NCBI RefSeq assembly: GCF_019097595.1
Contig: NC_080726.1
Span: 9,522,205-9,586,204 of the forward strand
DNA: 64,000 bases
Origin: Hemibagrus wyckioides
Taxonomy: Eukaryota > Chordata > Actinopteri > Siluriformes > Bagridae
Direction: 5' to 3'
Position 1 is the first letter of the stretch. Every line of letters begins with the position of its first letter. Below are positions 1 through 13,485 of this stretch, one piece after another. Both the position numbers and the translations under genes were made by a program. The notes under the pieces are model-generated. The model was given only the letters and a program-made list of their open reading frames with translations, made no database searches and had not been told where the DNA came from.

Positions 1-665
1 GGATAAGTGAAAACAGTTCAGGTGACGTATTTACAGTCTTCAACTTCCTGTTTTGGTGAGCCTGTACCTTAGTGTAGGTTCCATGAGGTCTGTGTATTTT
101 CCTGTATCTTTAATATGCCTTGGCACAGATTCAACAATCCTCAAAGACTCTACAGGAACAGTAAACATCATTCTGTAAAAAAAAAAAAAAAAAAAGTCCA
201 CTCCCATCAGGACAGATATATATGTCATCACAGGATAAGCTTGATCAGTCAGAAAATTTGGTATTGTCCATCTAAGGGGACAAACAGACCTAAACTGTTA
301 CAATAAAAATGCTCAGTCTTCCCTTGCCTTTAATGTGTCACCTGTTTAATGCTAATTAAACATTAAATGAATGACATAAGAGAATACTGGGACATTTTTG
401 GCAAAATAGGATACTTCTCTAATCATCTGCCCGTATCTGTTAGTACGATCATGAATGTAAAAGATAAGATTTCTCAGTTTGACTTCTGTAATAGTTAGTA
501 ATCTGTTTTTGTAACACAGCTCCAATGTGCTGTCTTCTTTATGTGAACAGTGTGTTTCTATACTAATTAAACTATTAGCAGTGAAAGCAGTGATGTGGTG
601 AGGCCAGTGCAGGTGATCCAAGTTCCTCAGTAAAAGACTGCAGGGCTGGCTTCCTCAGGCTAATC

Positions 666-714
666 TGTGTGTGTGTGTGTCTGTGTGTGTGTAAGAGAGA
701 GAGAGAGAGAGAGA
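666..714. repeat. Compound (TG)n(AG)n microsatellite
   Basis: An imperfect TG run is followed at once by about ten AG units. The same TG-then-GA order recurs at 30,222, 57,741 and 63,873. Confidence 0.95.
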
Positions 715-2030
715 CTGGCTAGTGTTGGCCTGAAAACGCATGCCTAGCATCTGTTGTCTCCTGGACACACTGTATATTCATCACCTTCTAGCCGCTGCCG
801 ATTGGTCCTGGCTCCACCTCGAGTGCACATGCACGTAGGGGCTGTCAAGTGTACTGTTGTGGTCACTAGCCATGCTGCTGATTTTGTCTGATGGGACTCC
901 AGGAGTGTTGCAGCCTCTCTGTGAGCCCTGGCGTAACACATTTAACTGTCACATCCTCTCTGATTCTGTCCCTGATCACTCACCATGCTCTTCTGTTTTG
1001 TTCCTCGGTGCTTGCCTCTGTCTGAAAACGGTCAGTGTTACCTGTTCTCACTTCCTGTTACAAGTTACACAATCTCAATTTTCAAGTCTTTCAATCTCAA
1101 TTTTATTTACTTACTTATTAATTTATTTGGATTTCCTTGTTTTGTTTTTATCCTCTTATACAACGATCCCTGCCATAGTGTTTGATTATAATTCTTGGGT
1201 TTCTTGCCATAAGATTTTTTGAGTATGTAATAACACTATTATAACATTATGTAATACACTACATTTCTCTTTCGTTGTTTGTTTATAATACAATTATTAT
1301 AGAAGGCCAACTTGTGTGTTGTTTAAGGCATGCAAAACCAGCTACGGTCATCTTTTGAAACTGCTACTCGTGTTTACGTCACAGGTCAGTGAAACACTGG
1401 GAGGAAAGTGCTTTCTGTCATCTTCTGCATGCAGGAGCTCAGAGAGATGCCCCTGATTGGACCATGATCTGCTTAACAGGGGAGAGATGAGAGTATGACA
1501 TCACTCCCAACCATCCCACCCAGATCCCAGCCCAAAGATCTATGGCTATTTTGTCGAAATTAAAAGAAAAGGAAAAGATTAAAATTGAAGTGCATGCTGT
1601 AATAACGGTGCGTGGGTGAAATTTATCGGCATGAAATATGTCGTTAGATTTTTAAAAATATGTTTGAATCGTTTACTCAAGTGACGTAGAAACACATACT
1701 CCCTATATATAGCATACATACTGTACAGTATAAATACATAATCCAAAAATCTACAACAGATAACAGAGTACTTCTAATTCATCACCATCCCTCAGTGCTG
1801 CAGAGCAGTTAAAGAGATAAACGTTCCGAGATCCCTGTGTCCCCACACTGACGACTGCAATTCCTGGAGCAAGGCAGTCGGAATAATAACAGTTTTCGTA
1901 ATGGCGATAATAGCAGATGATTACGAGAGATAGAGGGAGAAAAACGGAGAGGGGGATAGAGAATGTATGGATTTCAGTTGTGTTGGGCAACACAAAGGAT
2001 TGCATAATTTACCTCCTTCTCTTTCTCCTG

Positions 2031-2035
<5 letters not shown>

Positions 2036-2065
<30 letters not shown>
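2036..2065. repeat. (CT)n microsatellite
   Basis: About 14 CT units inside a pyrimidine-rich stretch that runs to about 2,080. Confidence 0.95.
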
Positions 2066-2067
<2 letters not shown>

Positions 2068-2094
2068 ATTCTCTCTTTCTGGCTAATTTAAAAT

Positions 2095-2285
2095 TTGTCA
2101 AACCAGGGCGTCTTCTGGATCGCTGGCCTTTGATATTTTGCGCACTCCATTTGCTCCAAACAAGCCGCAGGCCCTGGTTCCTGCTGACTGCTGCAGAAGA
2201 GCGCCGGCTCCATTTATCTTTGCCCGGCCGCTGAATGCTTACTCATTACAGGGGCCCTCCCCAGGTTAACCCTCGCATCTCCAGG
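2095..2285. promoter_or_regulatory. Candidate conserved non-coding block
   Basis: A high-complexity, higher-GC block in AT-rich surroundings, free of repeats, with words such as 'ctccatttatctttgccc' and 'gaatgcttactcattac'. No extended reading frame has protein-like composition. The call rests only on appearance and would need alignment to other fish genomes. Confidence 0.25.
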
Positions 2286-2999
2286 CACCTCGCCACCAGC
2301 ATCCTCATACACACTTACTAACACACTTAGTATCATAGCAAGATATGCACCCTATGGTGAAATATAATCCCTGAATAGATAGAATGTATTTTATGTAGGT
2401 GGAGAAGGGAGCAACTAACTGTGTCATGCTTTATATACTGTATGTATATAAATAGTTCCACTGTATATTTGCTGAATGCTGATGGGTTCTGCGTGCAGTA
2501 GGCGAATTTTACAGTATGGTCCCGTATTTTGGTTTCTTTACGTCCTATTTCGAAATTAAAGACAGTCTGAAATCAAGACAATGTCATCAAGGACATGTGC
2601 AGATCTCATCATCAATCACTTTTTGGTTTTCGTATAATCATCCATCAAAATGCAATGACTTTCTCTACCTCTAAACATCTTCTGATTTTTATTACATCAC
2701 TATGAATACACATACAAAATAAATATTAACCAATAATAGCATGTCATGTCAATAATGTCACATGGCCAGCTGTCACTCAATAAAAGCAAACATAAATATG
2801 ACGAGCCAGAAGAAAAATGCGGTACGATGTGATGAATGTTGTCTTCAGTTTCGTTTTTCATCATTGACATCCCCATGGTTCACATTAATGGGCTGTGGGA
2901 CGACAAAATCTTTGGTGCAAAGTTTCAGTCAGCTTCTTACGCTTTTTTAATTTTTGTGTTGCGTTTTGTGTGTGTGTGTGTGTACGCCGTGAACCATCT

Positions 3000-3294
3000 C
3001 ATCTTCTCCCAGCGTAACCCTTTGGAGGCCGTTCCCTGGGGAAACGTGTCAATCTGGGCGCCTGCAGATCAATCAGCAGCTGATTATGCTCTTCATTCTA
3101 CTGCAATTGATTTTATTCGCAGCTGAAAATAGGCATCTGGTGTCAGGGGTGTGTGCGACGGCCTGGGTGCAGCTTGACGGATTGCTTTTGACAGAGATCA
3201 ATCTCCCAGCTGATGGGCCGGGGGTCCGGGGAGCAGGCAGCCAGCTCCACATTACCCAGAAAGAGACTCATCAGCGGCACATGCTGAGAGATGC
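3000..3294. promoter_or_regulatory. Candidate conserved non-coding block
   Basis: Complex, repeat-free DNA ending at a CA run. It carries a cluster of motifs typical of developmental enhancers: E-box CAGCTG occurs in 'cagcagctgattatgc' and twice more nearby ('cgcagctgaaaa', 'cccagctgatgg'), along with 'aattgattttatt'. Motif density is suggestive only; conservation was not tested. Confidence 0.3.
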
Positions 3295-3849
3295 CACACA
3301 CACACACACACACACACACAGACATCCACTGTCACATAGTTACTGATACTATAGACACACTGACATACATGTGCACACATCTGCAATCTTACAGTCTATA
3401 GGATCTGCCTCCTGCAGACAAGCGTTTATTCAATCAAACACACACTTTTTGTTAAACAAATAATTATGTAATTCTTTGTTGCTATATATACATATTATTT
3501 TAAGAGATTTATACCTTTACCTATTTAAGTAATTAATTTTTACTCATTTTCATGTAATTAAAAATCCATAATAGTACTTATCTTTTTATTTACACCCTCC
3601 AATCAATGACCATGAGTCAATTATTTTCTTTCTTTCCCTGACTACCAATTTAATTTATTGTATTTCTGTGCAAGTTTGTTTACAGCATGAACTCAGTTCC
3701 ATTGTCTTTCTATTTTTCCAGCCATCACTTTGAACCTGATATTGGATCTGAATACTGGTCCAAAATCCTCTTTATGCTTTAAAGTTATTTTAAAATGAAA
3801 AATAATAGAATATCCTGAGCTCAGCATGTTTGTCATACACCTTCACAGT

Positions 3850-4116
3850 CGAGGGTCTGATTCCCACTGTCACCTTTTGTGCACAGAATTTGCATGTTCT
3901 CCGTGAACTTTGTGGATTTCCTCTGGTTTCCTCCCCCAGTCCAAAGACATGAATGCTATACTGATTGGCAACTCTAAATTGTCTGTAGTGTGTGAATGGG
4001 TGTGTTAGCGTGTGTGACTGTGCCCTGCAAGGGGTTGGAACCTTGTCCAGAGTGCCTCCAAATGGGATAGGCTCCAGGTTCCCCAGGACCCTGTGTAGGA
4101 TAAATGGTACAGAGAA
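3850..4116 (+). mobile_element. tRNA-derived SINE, 5'-truncated
   Basis: The order of parts matches a widespread fish SINE read on the plus strand. A B-box-like 'gggtctgattcccac' lies near 3,853. The body words 'tttgcatgttctccgtg', 'tttcctcccccagtccaaag' and 'ctctaaattgtctgtagtg' follow, then the 3' part 'gggataggctccaggttcc' and 'ctgtgtaggataaatggtac'. The RNA polymerase III A box is missing, so the copy is 5'-truncated or decayed. It ends directly in the TGGA array that follows, as this family's tail does. Family membership is from memory of the repeat, not a search. Confidence 0.75.
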
Positions 4117-4416
4117 TGGATGGATTGATAGATGGATGGATGGATGGATGGATGGATGGACGGACAGATGGATGAATGGATGGATAGATGGATACTTGGA
4201 TGGATGGCTGTCTGGATGGCAGGCTGGCTGGCTGCCTGGCTGGAGGGATGGATGGAGGGATGGATGGCTGGCTGGCTGGCTGGATGGGTGGCAGGCTGGC
4301 TGGCTGGCTGGATGGAGGGATGGATGGATGGAGGGATGGCTGGATGGAGGGATGGATGGCTGGCTGGATGGATGGATGGATGAAGGGATGGATGGATGGC
4401 TGGAGGGAGGGATGGA
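4117..4416 (+). repeat. (TGGA/TGGC)n expanded SINE tail
   Basis: A tetranucleotide array of about 300 bp. It starts as TGGA and changes to mixed TGGC, TGGA and GGGA units from about 4,205, with some blocks such as 'gatggctggctggctgg' repeated. It begins exactly where the SINE body ends, so the array is best explained as growth of the SINE's TGGA tail. Long tryptophan/glycine/aspartate-rich reading frames through it are by-products of the repeat. Confidence 0.95.
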
Positions 4417-7134
4417 ACCTGTGCTAATGAATCATTTGTAGAATTTTTAAATAAATCAGGATTATGTGTCTCTTATGAATGAAGTAAGCGTGAGCACTAA
4501 CCCCACAAACAAAACAAACTTTTCATACACTTTAAGTTGTACTGTTACAGAAGGTTGAAGATTTGCATATTGTGACAAAAATACGTTCTTACATCATATT
4601 TCCATTAGAACAAGTTCTTATTTTTGATACTGTGGACACTTTAACTTTCAACCAAGTATCATTTTAGTTTCCACTTGAAAAAGGGCAGATCTTTAAAACA
4701 GTTTCAACAATTTCAAATCAGTTTAATTAAAAGAAATTTGTTTAGTGCTTTTAACAATACTATAATAATTATACCAAATGTAACAGCAACAGGGAAAACT
4801 CCCTGAGACGGCATAAAGACCACACATGACTCATCTTCTGGCTATCACTGGATAGTGAGATTATTATGAAAATGTGTTGAAAGGGAGGTTCAGTGTGAAG
4901 ATCTTGTGATTAAGTGTCCTGGGATGAGCACAGAACCGACTTTATGATTCCATCTCCACTTAAGTATGATTTTTATGTACTATAAAAAAAATGAAAACAG
5001 AGTCCAGATATCAGTACAAAAACTTTCACTGGTGTTCTAGCAGTGACTCTGGTGTTCTGCTAAACGAGCAGTCAGATGAATCTGGAGCAGTGTGTGACTG
5101 CACTACTGGCTGCCTGGAGCCCCAGTGGGCTTGTGTGAAGGACTGCCTCCAACAAGGAGATTTCCCCTCCTGATTCTCCCTGATGGAGAGCTCCTCTCCC
5201 TGCCTCCTAATTTATAATTATTTCAAGTGATCCTCAGGCCTGAGGTCATTTAAGTAATTACTGAGCCGATTAGATGCTTAAAGGGAATTTCGGATCAGTC
5301 TCTCTGCATGCCACAAACCCAGAGGGGGCGTGTTTGGATGGACTAACAAGGTTTAGCCTTAGTAGTCTTACTGTGCTGTTGCCCACTTTCAACTAAGCCC
5401 ACCAATTTTTCCACTCATGAGGATGTTGTTCCAAAACATAATTATTTATTGAATTTTTTGGATCCATTAATGATCATGGTTAAGTACTAGAGGTTTAAAG
5501 GCTCAGGTCAGCTGAATCCGGACACGCACTGGTCTGAACTGGTGTAATTTGGATGTTGTGTTTCAGTTGACTGGCGGTTGTTCTTCTGGAGAGCTGCACT
5601 TATGTGCACTGGCTTGTCTTCTGCCTTATCAGCGTAGCCTGCTCATGCATCGATTGAGACCGTCACCCAATTGGGCGCTCGACCCTTACTCCATGACTAT
5701 CTCCTACACACTCAAAGCAGCGCTCTTCTCATTCTCTTCCTCGTTTTGGTGTTTGTATTCTTCTGACTCTTATTGAGAGAGAATGAGAGCAGGCAATCTT
5801 TATGGTGCCAAGGCTTCAAATTGAGCAGAAAATAGACATTGACATATTTGTTAATGTCATCTTAATCGCTGACTGAGCTGGCAGGAGCTGCTTGTGTGGC
5901 CAAGTTTATCCAGTGGGTCTTCAGAATAGCCACATGTTCTTTGTACAATAACACACACGCTGGCTATATCTATATATTTACGATATTCTCAGCTAATATG
6001 AATGGGCTCTGACATCTAGCTTCAATTACACATATTATTTTGCTTCCTATGAGCATCAGAAGATATTCAGATACATTTTGTCAGTATGAGGAAGGCTGAC
6101 AGCGAGCAATCCACACTCAGGAGTGACTGAAACATTCATCCAGCTCTAGAACTCAGTCTTCATACATCTCCCATAATCCATAGAAGCATAAGACTACGGT
6201 CAAAGTTGATCTAATTGTTAAAAAATGATTCGAAGATCAGGAATCAAGTTGGTGTGTCTGTGTTGCAGCTTAGGAAAACTCTTTACTCACTTTTTTATTC
6301 TTCATAAAGTTGATGAAACAATGAAATAGATCTTTGGTAAAATCATAAAAAAGTTCTAGCATTTTAAAATTAAAAAAGACCAACACTATTATTGTTTAAA
6401 AGCAATTGCTGTTAAAAAATCCTAATCTGAAAATAGTAAATGTGACCAGGAAAACTTTTTCTATCTCTATACTGGCTCCTTATCTACCTTATGTGATCTC
6501 GAAAGAAATACTAGACTAATAAATAGCGAGCATTTGAAAAAATTCTGCATAGTTTTAGGAAAATATTTGAGTTATAGGTATGTTATGAGCAGAAAAGTAA
6601 GCTATAAGTATAGAATAGACAGAAAGATTTCTTTTTCCAGAATTCAGTCAGTGACATCAAATTCTCCAGCACAGGCAGCAGCCTGGGGAGTGCAGCGTAG
6701 TTGTCAAAAAGGGTGAGGTTAGGATTAATTCAAAGCATATGGTAAAATATTTAGCTGATATCCAGGCACATCAACACCTCATATTTCCTTGAAAGCATGT
6801 GTCAGTGTTATTTAATACTAACACGATTTGAGTTCATGTAAACATTTTAGCTGTGAAAATATCCGGCTAGGTGACATGACTTGCAACAAATTGTGTTTTT
6901 GTGGTTGTTCGCTCATGTGTGAACACTTTAGGACATAGCGTTTATATGGGCTAACTCGTTTTCTCTATTATTGCATTTAATTAGTTTTTGTTAGACTTTC
7001 TTTTAATTTGGTTAATGATATGTCCGTGCATAATGGCGCATCAATTGTTTCGCATTTAGTAGCCACAACTGAGTAGTTTTTCTTATTTGTTACGGATAAA
7101 ATAATGAGTAGTTTGTTGAAGTAGACTATTTATA
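4417..7134. other. Unique AT-rich non-coding DNA
   Basis: No gene, RNA gene or clear transposon was seen. A complex block near 5,165-5,345 with 'taatttataattatttcaa' and 'ggcctgaggtcatttaagt' may be conserved non-coding DNA (low confidence). The rest is AT-rich unique sequence with scattered short runs. Confidence 0.55.
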
Positions 7135-7317
7135 TTAAAGTGGAGTGGCATAAAGAATGAACATCCCCAAAGTAGGCTTTTAAAGACTTTAAAGGCTTTT
7201 CTTTGCTAAGAGAGGGCCTGTGAAATGATGCGGTATTGTTAATCCAGTAGTGGACCAAAGTGGCTCCAAAAATCTCATGAAATTGTCTGATCTTTTTGTT
7301 AGCCACTCCACCTTTAA
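7135..7317. mobile_element. Candidate small hairpin (MITE-like) element
   Basis: The left arm 'ttaaagtggagtggc' (7,135-7,149) pairs with the right arm 'gccactccacctttaa' (7,302-7,317), with a single extra base in the right arm. The 183-bp span, the inverted ends and the lack of coding sequence fit a miniature inverted-repeat transposable element. I cannot define a target-site duplication, and only one copy is in the window, so a chance or structural inverted repeat remains possible. Confidence 0.35.
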
Positions 7318-9141
7318 AAGAGGAACTAGCTGTTAAGGAAGCGGACGTACATCCTTAAAGGATTCAGCATTTAAACTATGTTTATTGAAAAGTATGCACA
7401 TAAATGTGGAAAAAATATTAATAATAAGACAATAAGTGTGAATTGTGTAAGTGTGAATCTGTTCCCTGGGTTTTAAGAGCTTAAGAGACTGGCTATAATA
7501 TTAATTTTGATCAAAAAAAGATAAACTAGAATGTCCATAAACATCCAGAAACTGTTTGGCCTGAAAGTTTCAAGGGAAACCTATTAGCAGGGAATGCATT
7601 CAAACTTAAATCATTTTGAGCAAGCAGCAGTGATTGTGTCAGTGAAAGTGTATCATACGCGATCCCTGCTGCCTGTCCAATGCTCCGTGACAGGCCCTCC
7701 CTCCTCCCCATAGCATGCGCACAAATGAAGCCTTTTAATTATCTCCTGATTACCTGTTATACCACCTTAGCTAATGGAGAGCGCACCCCGGGGGAGACAT
7801 CCAATCAAACTCTCATCACACACAATAGGCTTCTTCACAGGAGAGAAGTATTTTAGTCACCTGAAAGATTAGTGCTGGAAATATCCATCTATTTATTCAT
7901 TCATACACCAAATTACCAATGGCTGCCCTCAGCCCTCTCACACAGAGAGCTCTATTGCTTTCTGATTGATCAAAACGATAAGGATAGATCACCCGCCAAA
8001 AGCAATATAGCCTGTGCCTGTGAGTAGCCTATAGATGCGTATCAGAGTGATACTGGGCCGTGACGTGTGTGTGGTCAGGAGAGTCGTGTACCACCATCTA
8101 TCACAGGCTCAGTCATTCAGTGGAGAGTGGAGTGTAAAGTTTGCAGCGGTTTGCTCAAACACAGCAGCCACACGGCATCAACATGGCCATGTCTGCCTTC
8201 CTTTCTCTTCCCTGCCTGGGTATTTGAATATTTTTTTCAGGATGTCAGAACATTTATTCTCCTCACAATATTCTCCTCAGTCAATAAAGCAGTGTTAAGA
8301 GAAGAAATCTCTTTCTCTCTGGTTTTAAATAACAAGACAATAAGGTGTGGATTTGAAGGGAACTGTGAAGAACTGTATATGTTTAAATATACAAAACAAC
8401 TAGTTTCAGTGAGAATTGCTGCCTGTATCTTTAAATCTGCTTTGAATTCTTTCTGCAGGATCGGTGTGAACTGCAAAGCAGCCGGCAGTGACCTGATTGT
8501 GCTGCAGAGGGAAGGAAAGGCTGAGGAACATGTATGACAGATTAGGTTACAACTCAGAATTTCATGGAAGTTACTCGGGACTATGGAGTGACAAGAGAAG
8601 ACTTTATTGCACGCATGTTCTCATTACACCTGGTGTGATCCATATGTGGAACTGATGTAGCTGTATTGTTGGCAGAATGATTATTAAATACAATTAGTCT
8701 TTTAAATGCAATTAACTAAAAGCAAGACTCGCTTTGGCAAAGAAAACCTGCCTAACTGTTGCTCAACCTTCAACACTACATATGTAATGCAGTATAACCT
8801 GTGATTTCTGGGTATTGCATCACAAATTGTCATTTAATTATACACACTGGGCAGTTTCCAACGGCTTTAAGCCACTTGGGAAGTTCAAAATAGTCTTCTA
8901 ATAATTCAAAGCAAATAGGTTTCTGCAATAGTTATTTGCACTCGATTGAATCTGAAATTTTAAAGCTGTCTGTGTCAGGGAAGACACACACACACACACA
9001 CAGGAATTCATGAACTGATTTCTGTGTTCAAATCATACACATTATTTAAAAAAATGAAATGGTTTAGTTATTTATGAAGCTAAGCCTACATTTTAAGCTC
9101 ATTTTGAAACCTGGACTTATTATTCTCTTCTAGAATTTACT
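7318..9141. other. Unique non-coding DNA up to the satellite edge
   Basis: No gene recognised. Bases about 7,700-7,870 ('gccttttaattatctcctg', 'cttagctaatggagagc') look like possible conserved non-coding DNA. A short (CA)n run lies at 8,985-9,001. The reading frame at 8,067-8,537 has no recognisable domain and no splice context I trust. Confidence 0.5.
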
Positions 9142-11870
9142 TTTACACTACACTTTATTACACTACAGTACACTACACTACAGTAAACTATACTACACTA
9201 CACTATACAACACTACACTACACTGTACTACACTACACTACAGTACACTACACTACACTACACTATACTACACTACACTACAGTACACTACACTACAGTA
9301 AACTATACTACACTATACAACACTACACTACACTACAATACACTACAGTAAACTATACTACACTACACTATACAACACTACACTACACTGTACTACACTA
9401 CACTACAGTACACTACACTACACTACACTACACTACAGTACAGTACACTACAGTAAACTATACTACACTATACAACACTACACTACAATACACTACAGTA
9501 AACTATACTACACTATACAACACTACACTACAGTACACTATACTACACTACACTACAGTACACTATACTACACTATACAACACTACACTATACTACACTA
9601 CACTACAGTACACTACACTACAGTAAACTATACTACACTATACAACACTACACTACAATACACTACAGTAAACTATACTACACTATACAACACTACACTA
9701 CAGTACACTATACTACACTATACAACACTACACTACAGTACACTATACTACACTACACTACAGTACACTACACTACAATACACTACAGTAAACTATACTA
9801 CACTACACTATACTACCCTACACTACAGTAAACTATACTACACTATACAACACTACACTACAGTACACTATACTACACTACACTACAGTACACTATACTA
9901 CACTACACTACAGTACACTATACTACACTATACAACACTACACTACACTACAGTACACTACACTACAGTAAACTATACTACACTATACAACACTACACTA
10001 CACTACAGTACACTACACTACAATACACTACAGTAAACTATACTACACTACACTATACTACCCTACACTACAGTAAACTATACTACACTATACAACACTA
10101 CACTACACTACAGTACACTATACTACACTACACTACAGTACACTATACAACACTACACTACAGTACACTATACTACACTACACTACAGTACACTATACTA
10201 CCCTACACTACAGTAAAATATACTACACTATACAACACTACACTACAGTACACTATACTACACTACACTACAGTACACTATACTACACTACACTACAGTA
10301 AACTATACTACACTATACAACACTACACCACACTACAGTACACTACACTACAATACACTACAGTAAACTATACTACACTACACTATACTACCCTACACTA
10401 CAGTAAACTATACTACACTATACAACACTACACTACACTACAGTACACTATACTACACTACACTACAGTACACTATACAACACTACACTACAGTACACTA
10501 TACTACACTACACTACAGTACACTATACTACCCTACACTACAGTACACTATACTACACTACACTACAGTAAACTATACTACACTATACAACACTACACCA
10601 CACTACAGTACACTACACTACAATACACTACAGTAAACTATACTACACTACACTATACTACCCTACACTACAGTAAACTATACTACACTATACAACACTA
10701 CACTACACTACAGTACACTATACTACACTACACTACAGTACACTATACAACACTACACTACAGTACACTATACTACACTACACTACAGTACACTATACTA
10801 CCCTACACTACAGTAAAATATACTACACTATACAACACTACACCACACTACAATACACTACAGTAAACTATACTACACTATACTACACTACAGTAAACTA
10901 CACTATACTACACTACACTATACAACACTACACCACACTACAATACACTACAGTAAACTATACTACACTATACTACACTACAGTAAACTACACTATACTA
11001 CACTATACAACACTACACTATACTTCACTACACTACACTATACAACACTACACTATACACCACTACACTATACTACACTACAGTAAACTATACTACACTA
11101 CACTATACTACACTACAGTACACTACACTATACTACACTACAGTAAACTATACTACACTACACTACACTGCACTATTACTACACTACTCTACACTATACT
11201 ACACTACAATACAGTACACTATACTACACTACTACTACACTACAGTAAACTATACTACACTATACAACACTACACTACACTATACTACACTACAGTAAAC
11301 TATACTACACTATACAACACTACACTACACTATACTACACTACAGTAAACTATACTACACTACACTATACTACACTACAGTAAACTATACTACAGTACAC
11401 TATACTACACTACACTACAGTAGACTATACTATACTACACTATACAACACTACACTACACTACACTACACTACACTATACAAAACTACACTACCCTACAC
11501 TGTACAACACTATACTACACTATAGTAAACTATACTACACTATGCTACAATGCACTATACTACACTACACTACTCTACACTACACTACTCTACAGTACAG
11601 TACACTACACTACACTATACTACACTACACTACACTATACTACACTACACTTTACTACACTACTCTACACTACAGTACACTACACTATACTACACTACAC
11701 TTTACTACACTATACTACACTACAGTAAACTATACTACACTATACTACACTATGCTACAATGCACTATACTACACTACACTACAATACACTATACTACAC
11801 TGCACTACACTATAGTACACTACACTAAACTGCACTACACTACAGTACACTACACTATACTACACTACAC
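9142..11870. repeat. Satellite zone A: CAGTA/AACTA/TATAC variants with higher-order repeats
   Basis: This zone lacks the TCTGCATCAC decamer. It is built from blocks such as 'cactacagtaaactatac' and 'cactatacaacactac'. Near-identical longer units are visible: 10,051-10,380 (330 bp), 10,381-10,650 (270 bp, missing 60 bp) and a partial third from 10,651, all starting at 'cactatactaccctacac'. A 90-bp step occurs at 10,861/10,951, and 50-bp steps at 11,241/11,291/11,341. Confidence 0.9.
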
Positions 11871-13485
11871 TCTGCATCACTATACTACAATACACTACAC
11901 TCTGCATCACTACACTATACTAGACTACACTACTCTATACTAGACTACTCTACAGTACAGTATGCTATACTACACTACACTATACTACACTACGCTACAA
12001 TGCACTATACTACACCATACTACAGTACACTACACTATACTACACTACACTTTGCATCACTACACTACACTCTGCATCACTACACTACACTACAGTACAC
12101 TACACTATACTACACTACACTACACTACACTATACTACACTACGCTACAATGCACTATACTACACCATACTACAGTACACTACACTATACTACACTACAC
12201 TTTGCATCACTACACTACACTACACTCTGCATCACTACACTACACTACAGTACACTACACTATACTACACTACGCTACAATGCACTATACTACACTACAG
12301 TAAACTATACTACAATGAACTATACTACACTACACTACACTACACTCTGCATCACTACACTACACTACAGTACACTACACTACACTATACTACACTACGC
12401 TACAATGCACTATACTACACTACAGTAAACTATACTACAATGCACTATACTACACTACACTACACTAAACTACACCACACTACACTCTGCATCACTATAC
12501 TACACTACATTACACTACAATCTGCATCACTACACTATACTACACTACTCTATACTACACTACTCTACAGTACAGTCCAGTACACTACACTACACTCTGC
12601 ATCACTACACTATACTACACTACGCTACAATGCACTATACTACACTACACTACACTCTGCATCACTACACTACACTACACTCTGCATCACTACACTACAC
12701 TATACTACACTACACTCTGCATCACTACACTACACTATACTACACTACACTACACTACACTCTGCATCACTACACTACACTACACTACACTACACTACAC
12801 TCTGCATCACTACACTACACTCTGCATCACTACACTACACTACACTACACTCTGCATCACTACACTATACTACACTACACTATACTACACTACACTATAC
12901 TACACTACACTATACTACACTCTGCATCACTACACTACACTCTGCATCACTACACTACACTATACTACACTACACTACACTCTGCATCACTACACTACAC
13001 TACACTATACTACACTACACTATACTACACTACACTGCACTACACTCTGCATCGCTACACTACACTACACTATACTACACTACACTATACTGCACTACAC
13101 TACACTCTGCATCACTACACTACACTACACTACACTCTGCATCACTACACTACACTACACTACACTACACTCTGCATCACTACACTACACTCTGCATCAC
13201 TACACTACACTACACTACACTCTGCATCACTACACTAAACTACACTACACTAGAGTATACTACACTACACTCTGCATCACTACACTACACTCTGCATCAC
13301 TACACTACACTACACTACACTACACTACACTCTGCATCACTACACTACACTACAGTACACTACACTACACTCTGCATCACTACACTACACTACACTCTGC
13401 ATCACTACACTACTCTACAATACACTACACTACACTACACTCTGCATCACTACACTACACTAGACTACACTACACTACACTACAC
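11871..13485. repeat. Satellite zone B: first TCTGCATCAC decamers, mixed TATAC variants
   Basis: The decamer TCTGCATCAC (two pentamers long) first appears at 11,871 and then recurs every 20-100 bp, with a TTTGCATCAC form at 12,051 and 12,201. A 150-bp unit starting 'tacgctacaatgcactatac' is seen at 11,991 and again at 12,141. TATAC variants thin out towards 13,100. Confidence 0.9.

Larger units (their letters stand above)
1..3849. other. Unique AT-rich non-coding DNA with microsatellites
   Basis: No host exon is recognisable on either strand. The stretch holds an A19 run (177-195), a compound TG/GA microsatellite (666-714), a CT run (2,036-2,065), short TG (2,967-2,983) and CA (3,295-3,320) runs, and two complex blocks that resemble conserved non-coding DNA (listed separately). 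Bases about 33-70 resemble a piece of the Tc1-like family also found at 24,617 (shared words 'cagtcttcaact' and 'ttttggtgagcctgt'), so a small remnant may begin the window. The remainder shows nothing I can name. Confidence 0.6.

Noticed and set aside
177..195. A19 run as the tail of a retroposed transcript
   Set aside because: No recognisable transcript or SINE body and no target duplication beside it.
857..1222. Possible LTR-retrotransposon end, from pyrimidine-rich words such as 'gccatagtgtttgattat'
   Set aside because: No paired terminal repeat, primer site or coding domain could be found.
3992..4441. 149-residue frame rich in D-G-W and A-G-W
   Set aside because: Translation of the TGGA/TGGC array at the SINE tail.
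8067..8537. 156-residue plus-strand frame that could be an exon
   Set aside because: No domain, no convincing splice sites, and the sequence around it is ordinary AT-rich DNA.
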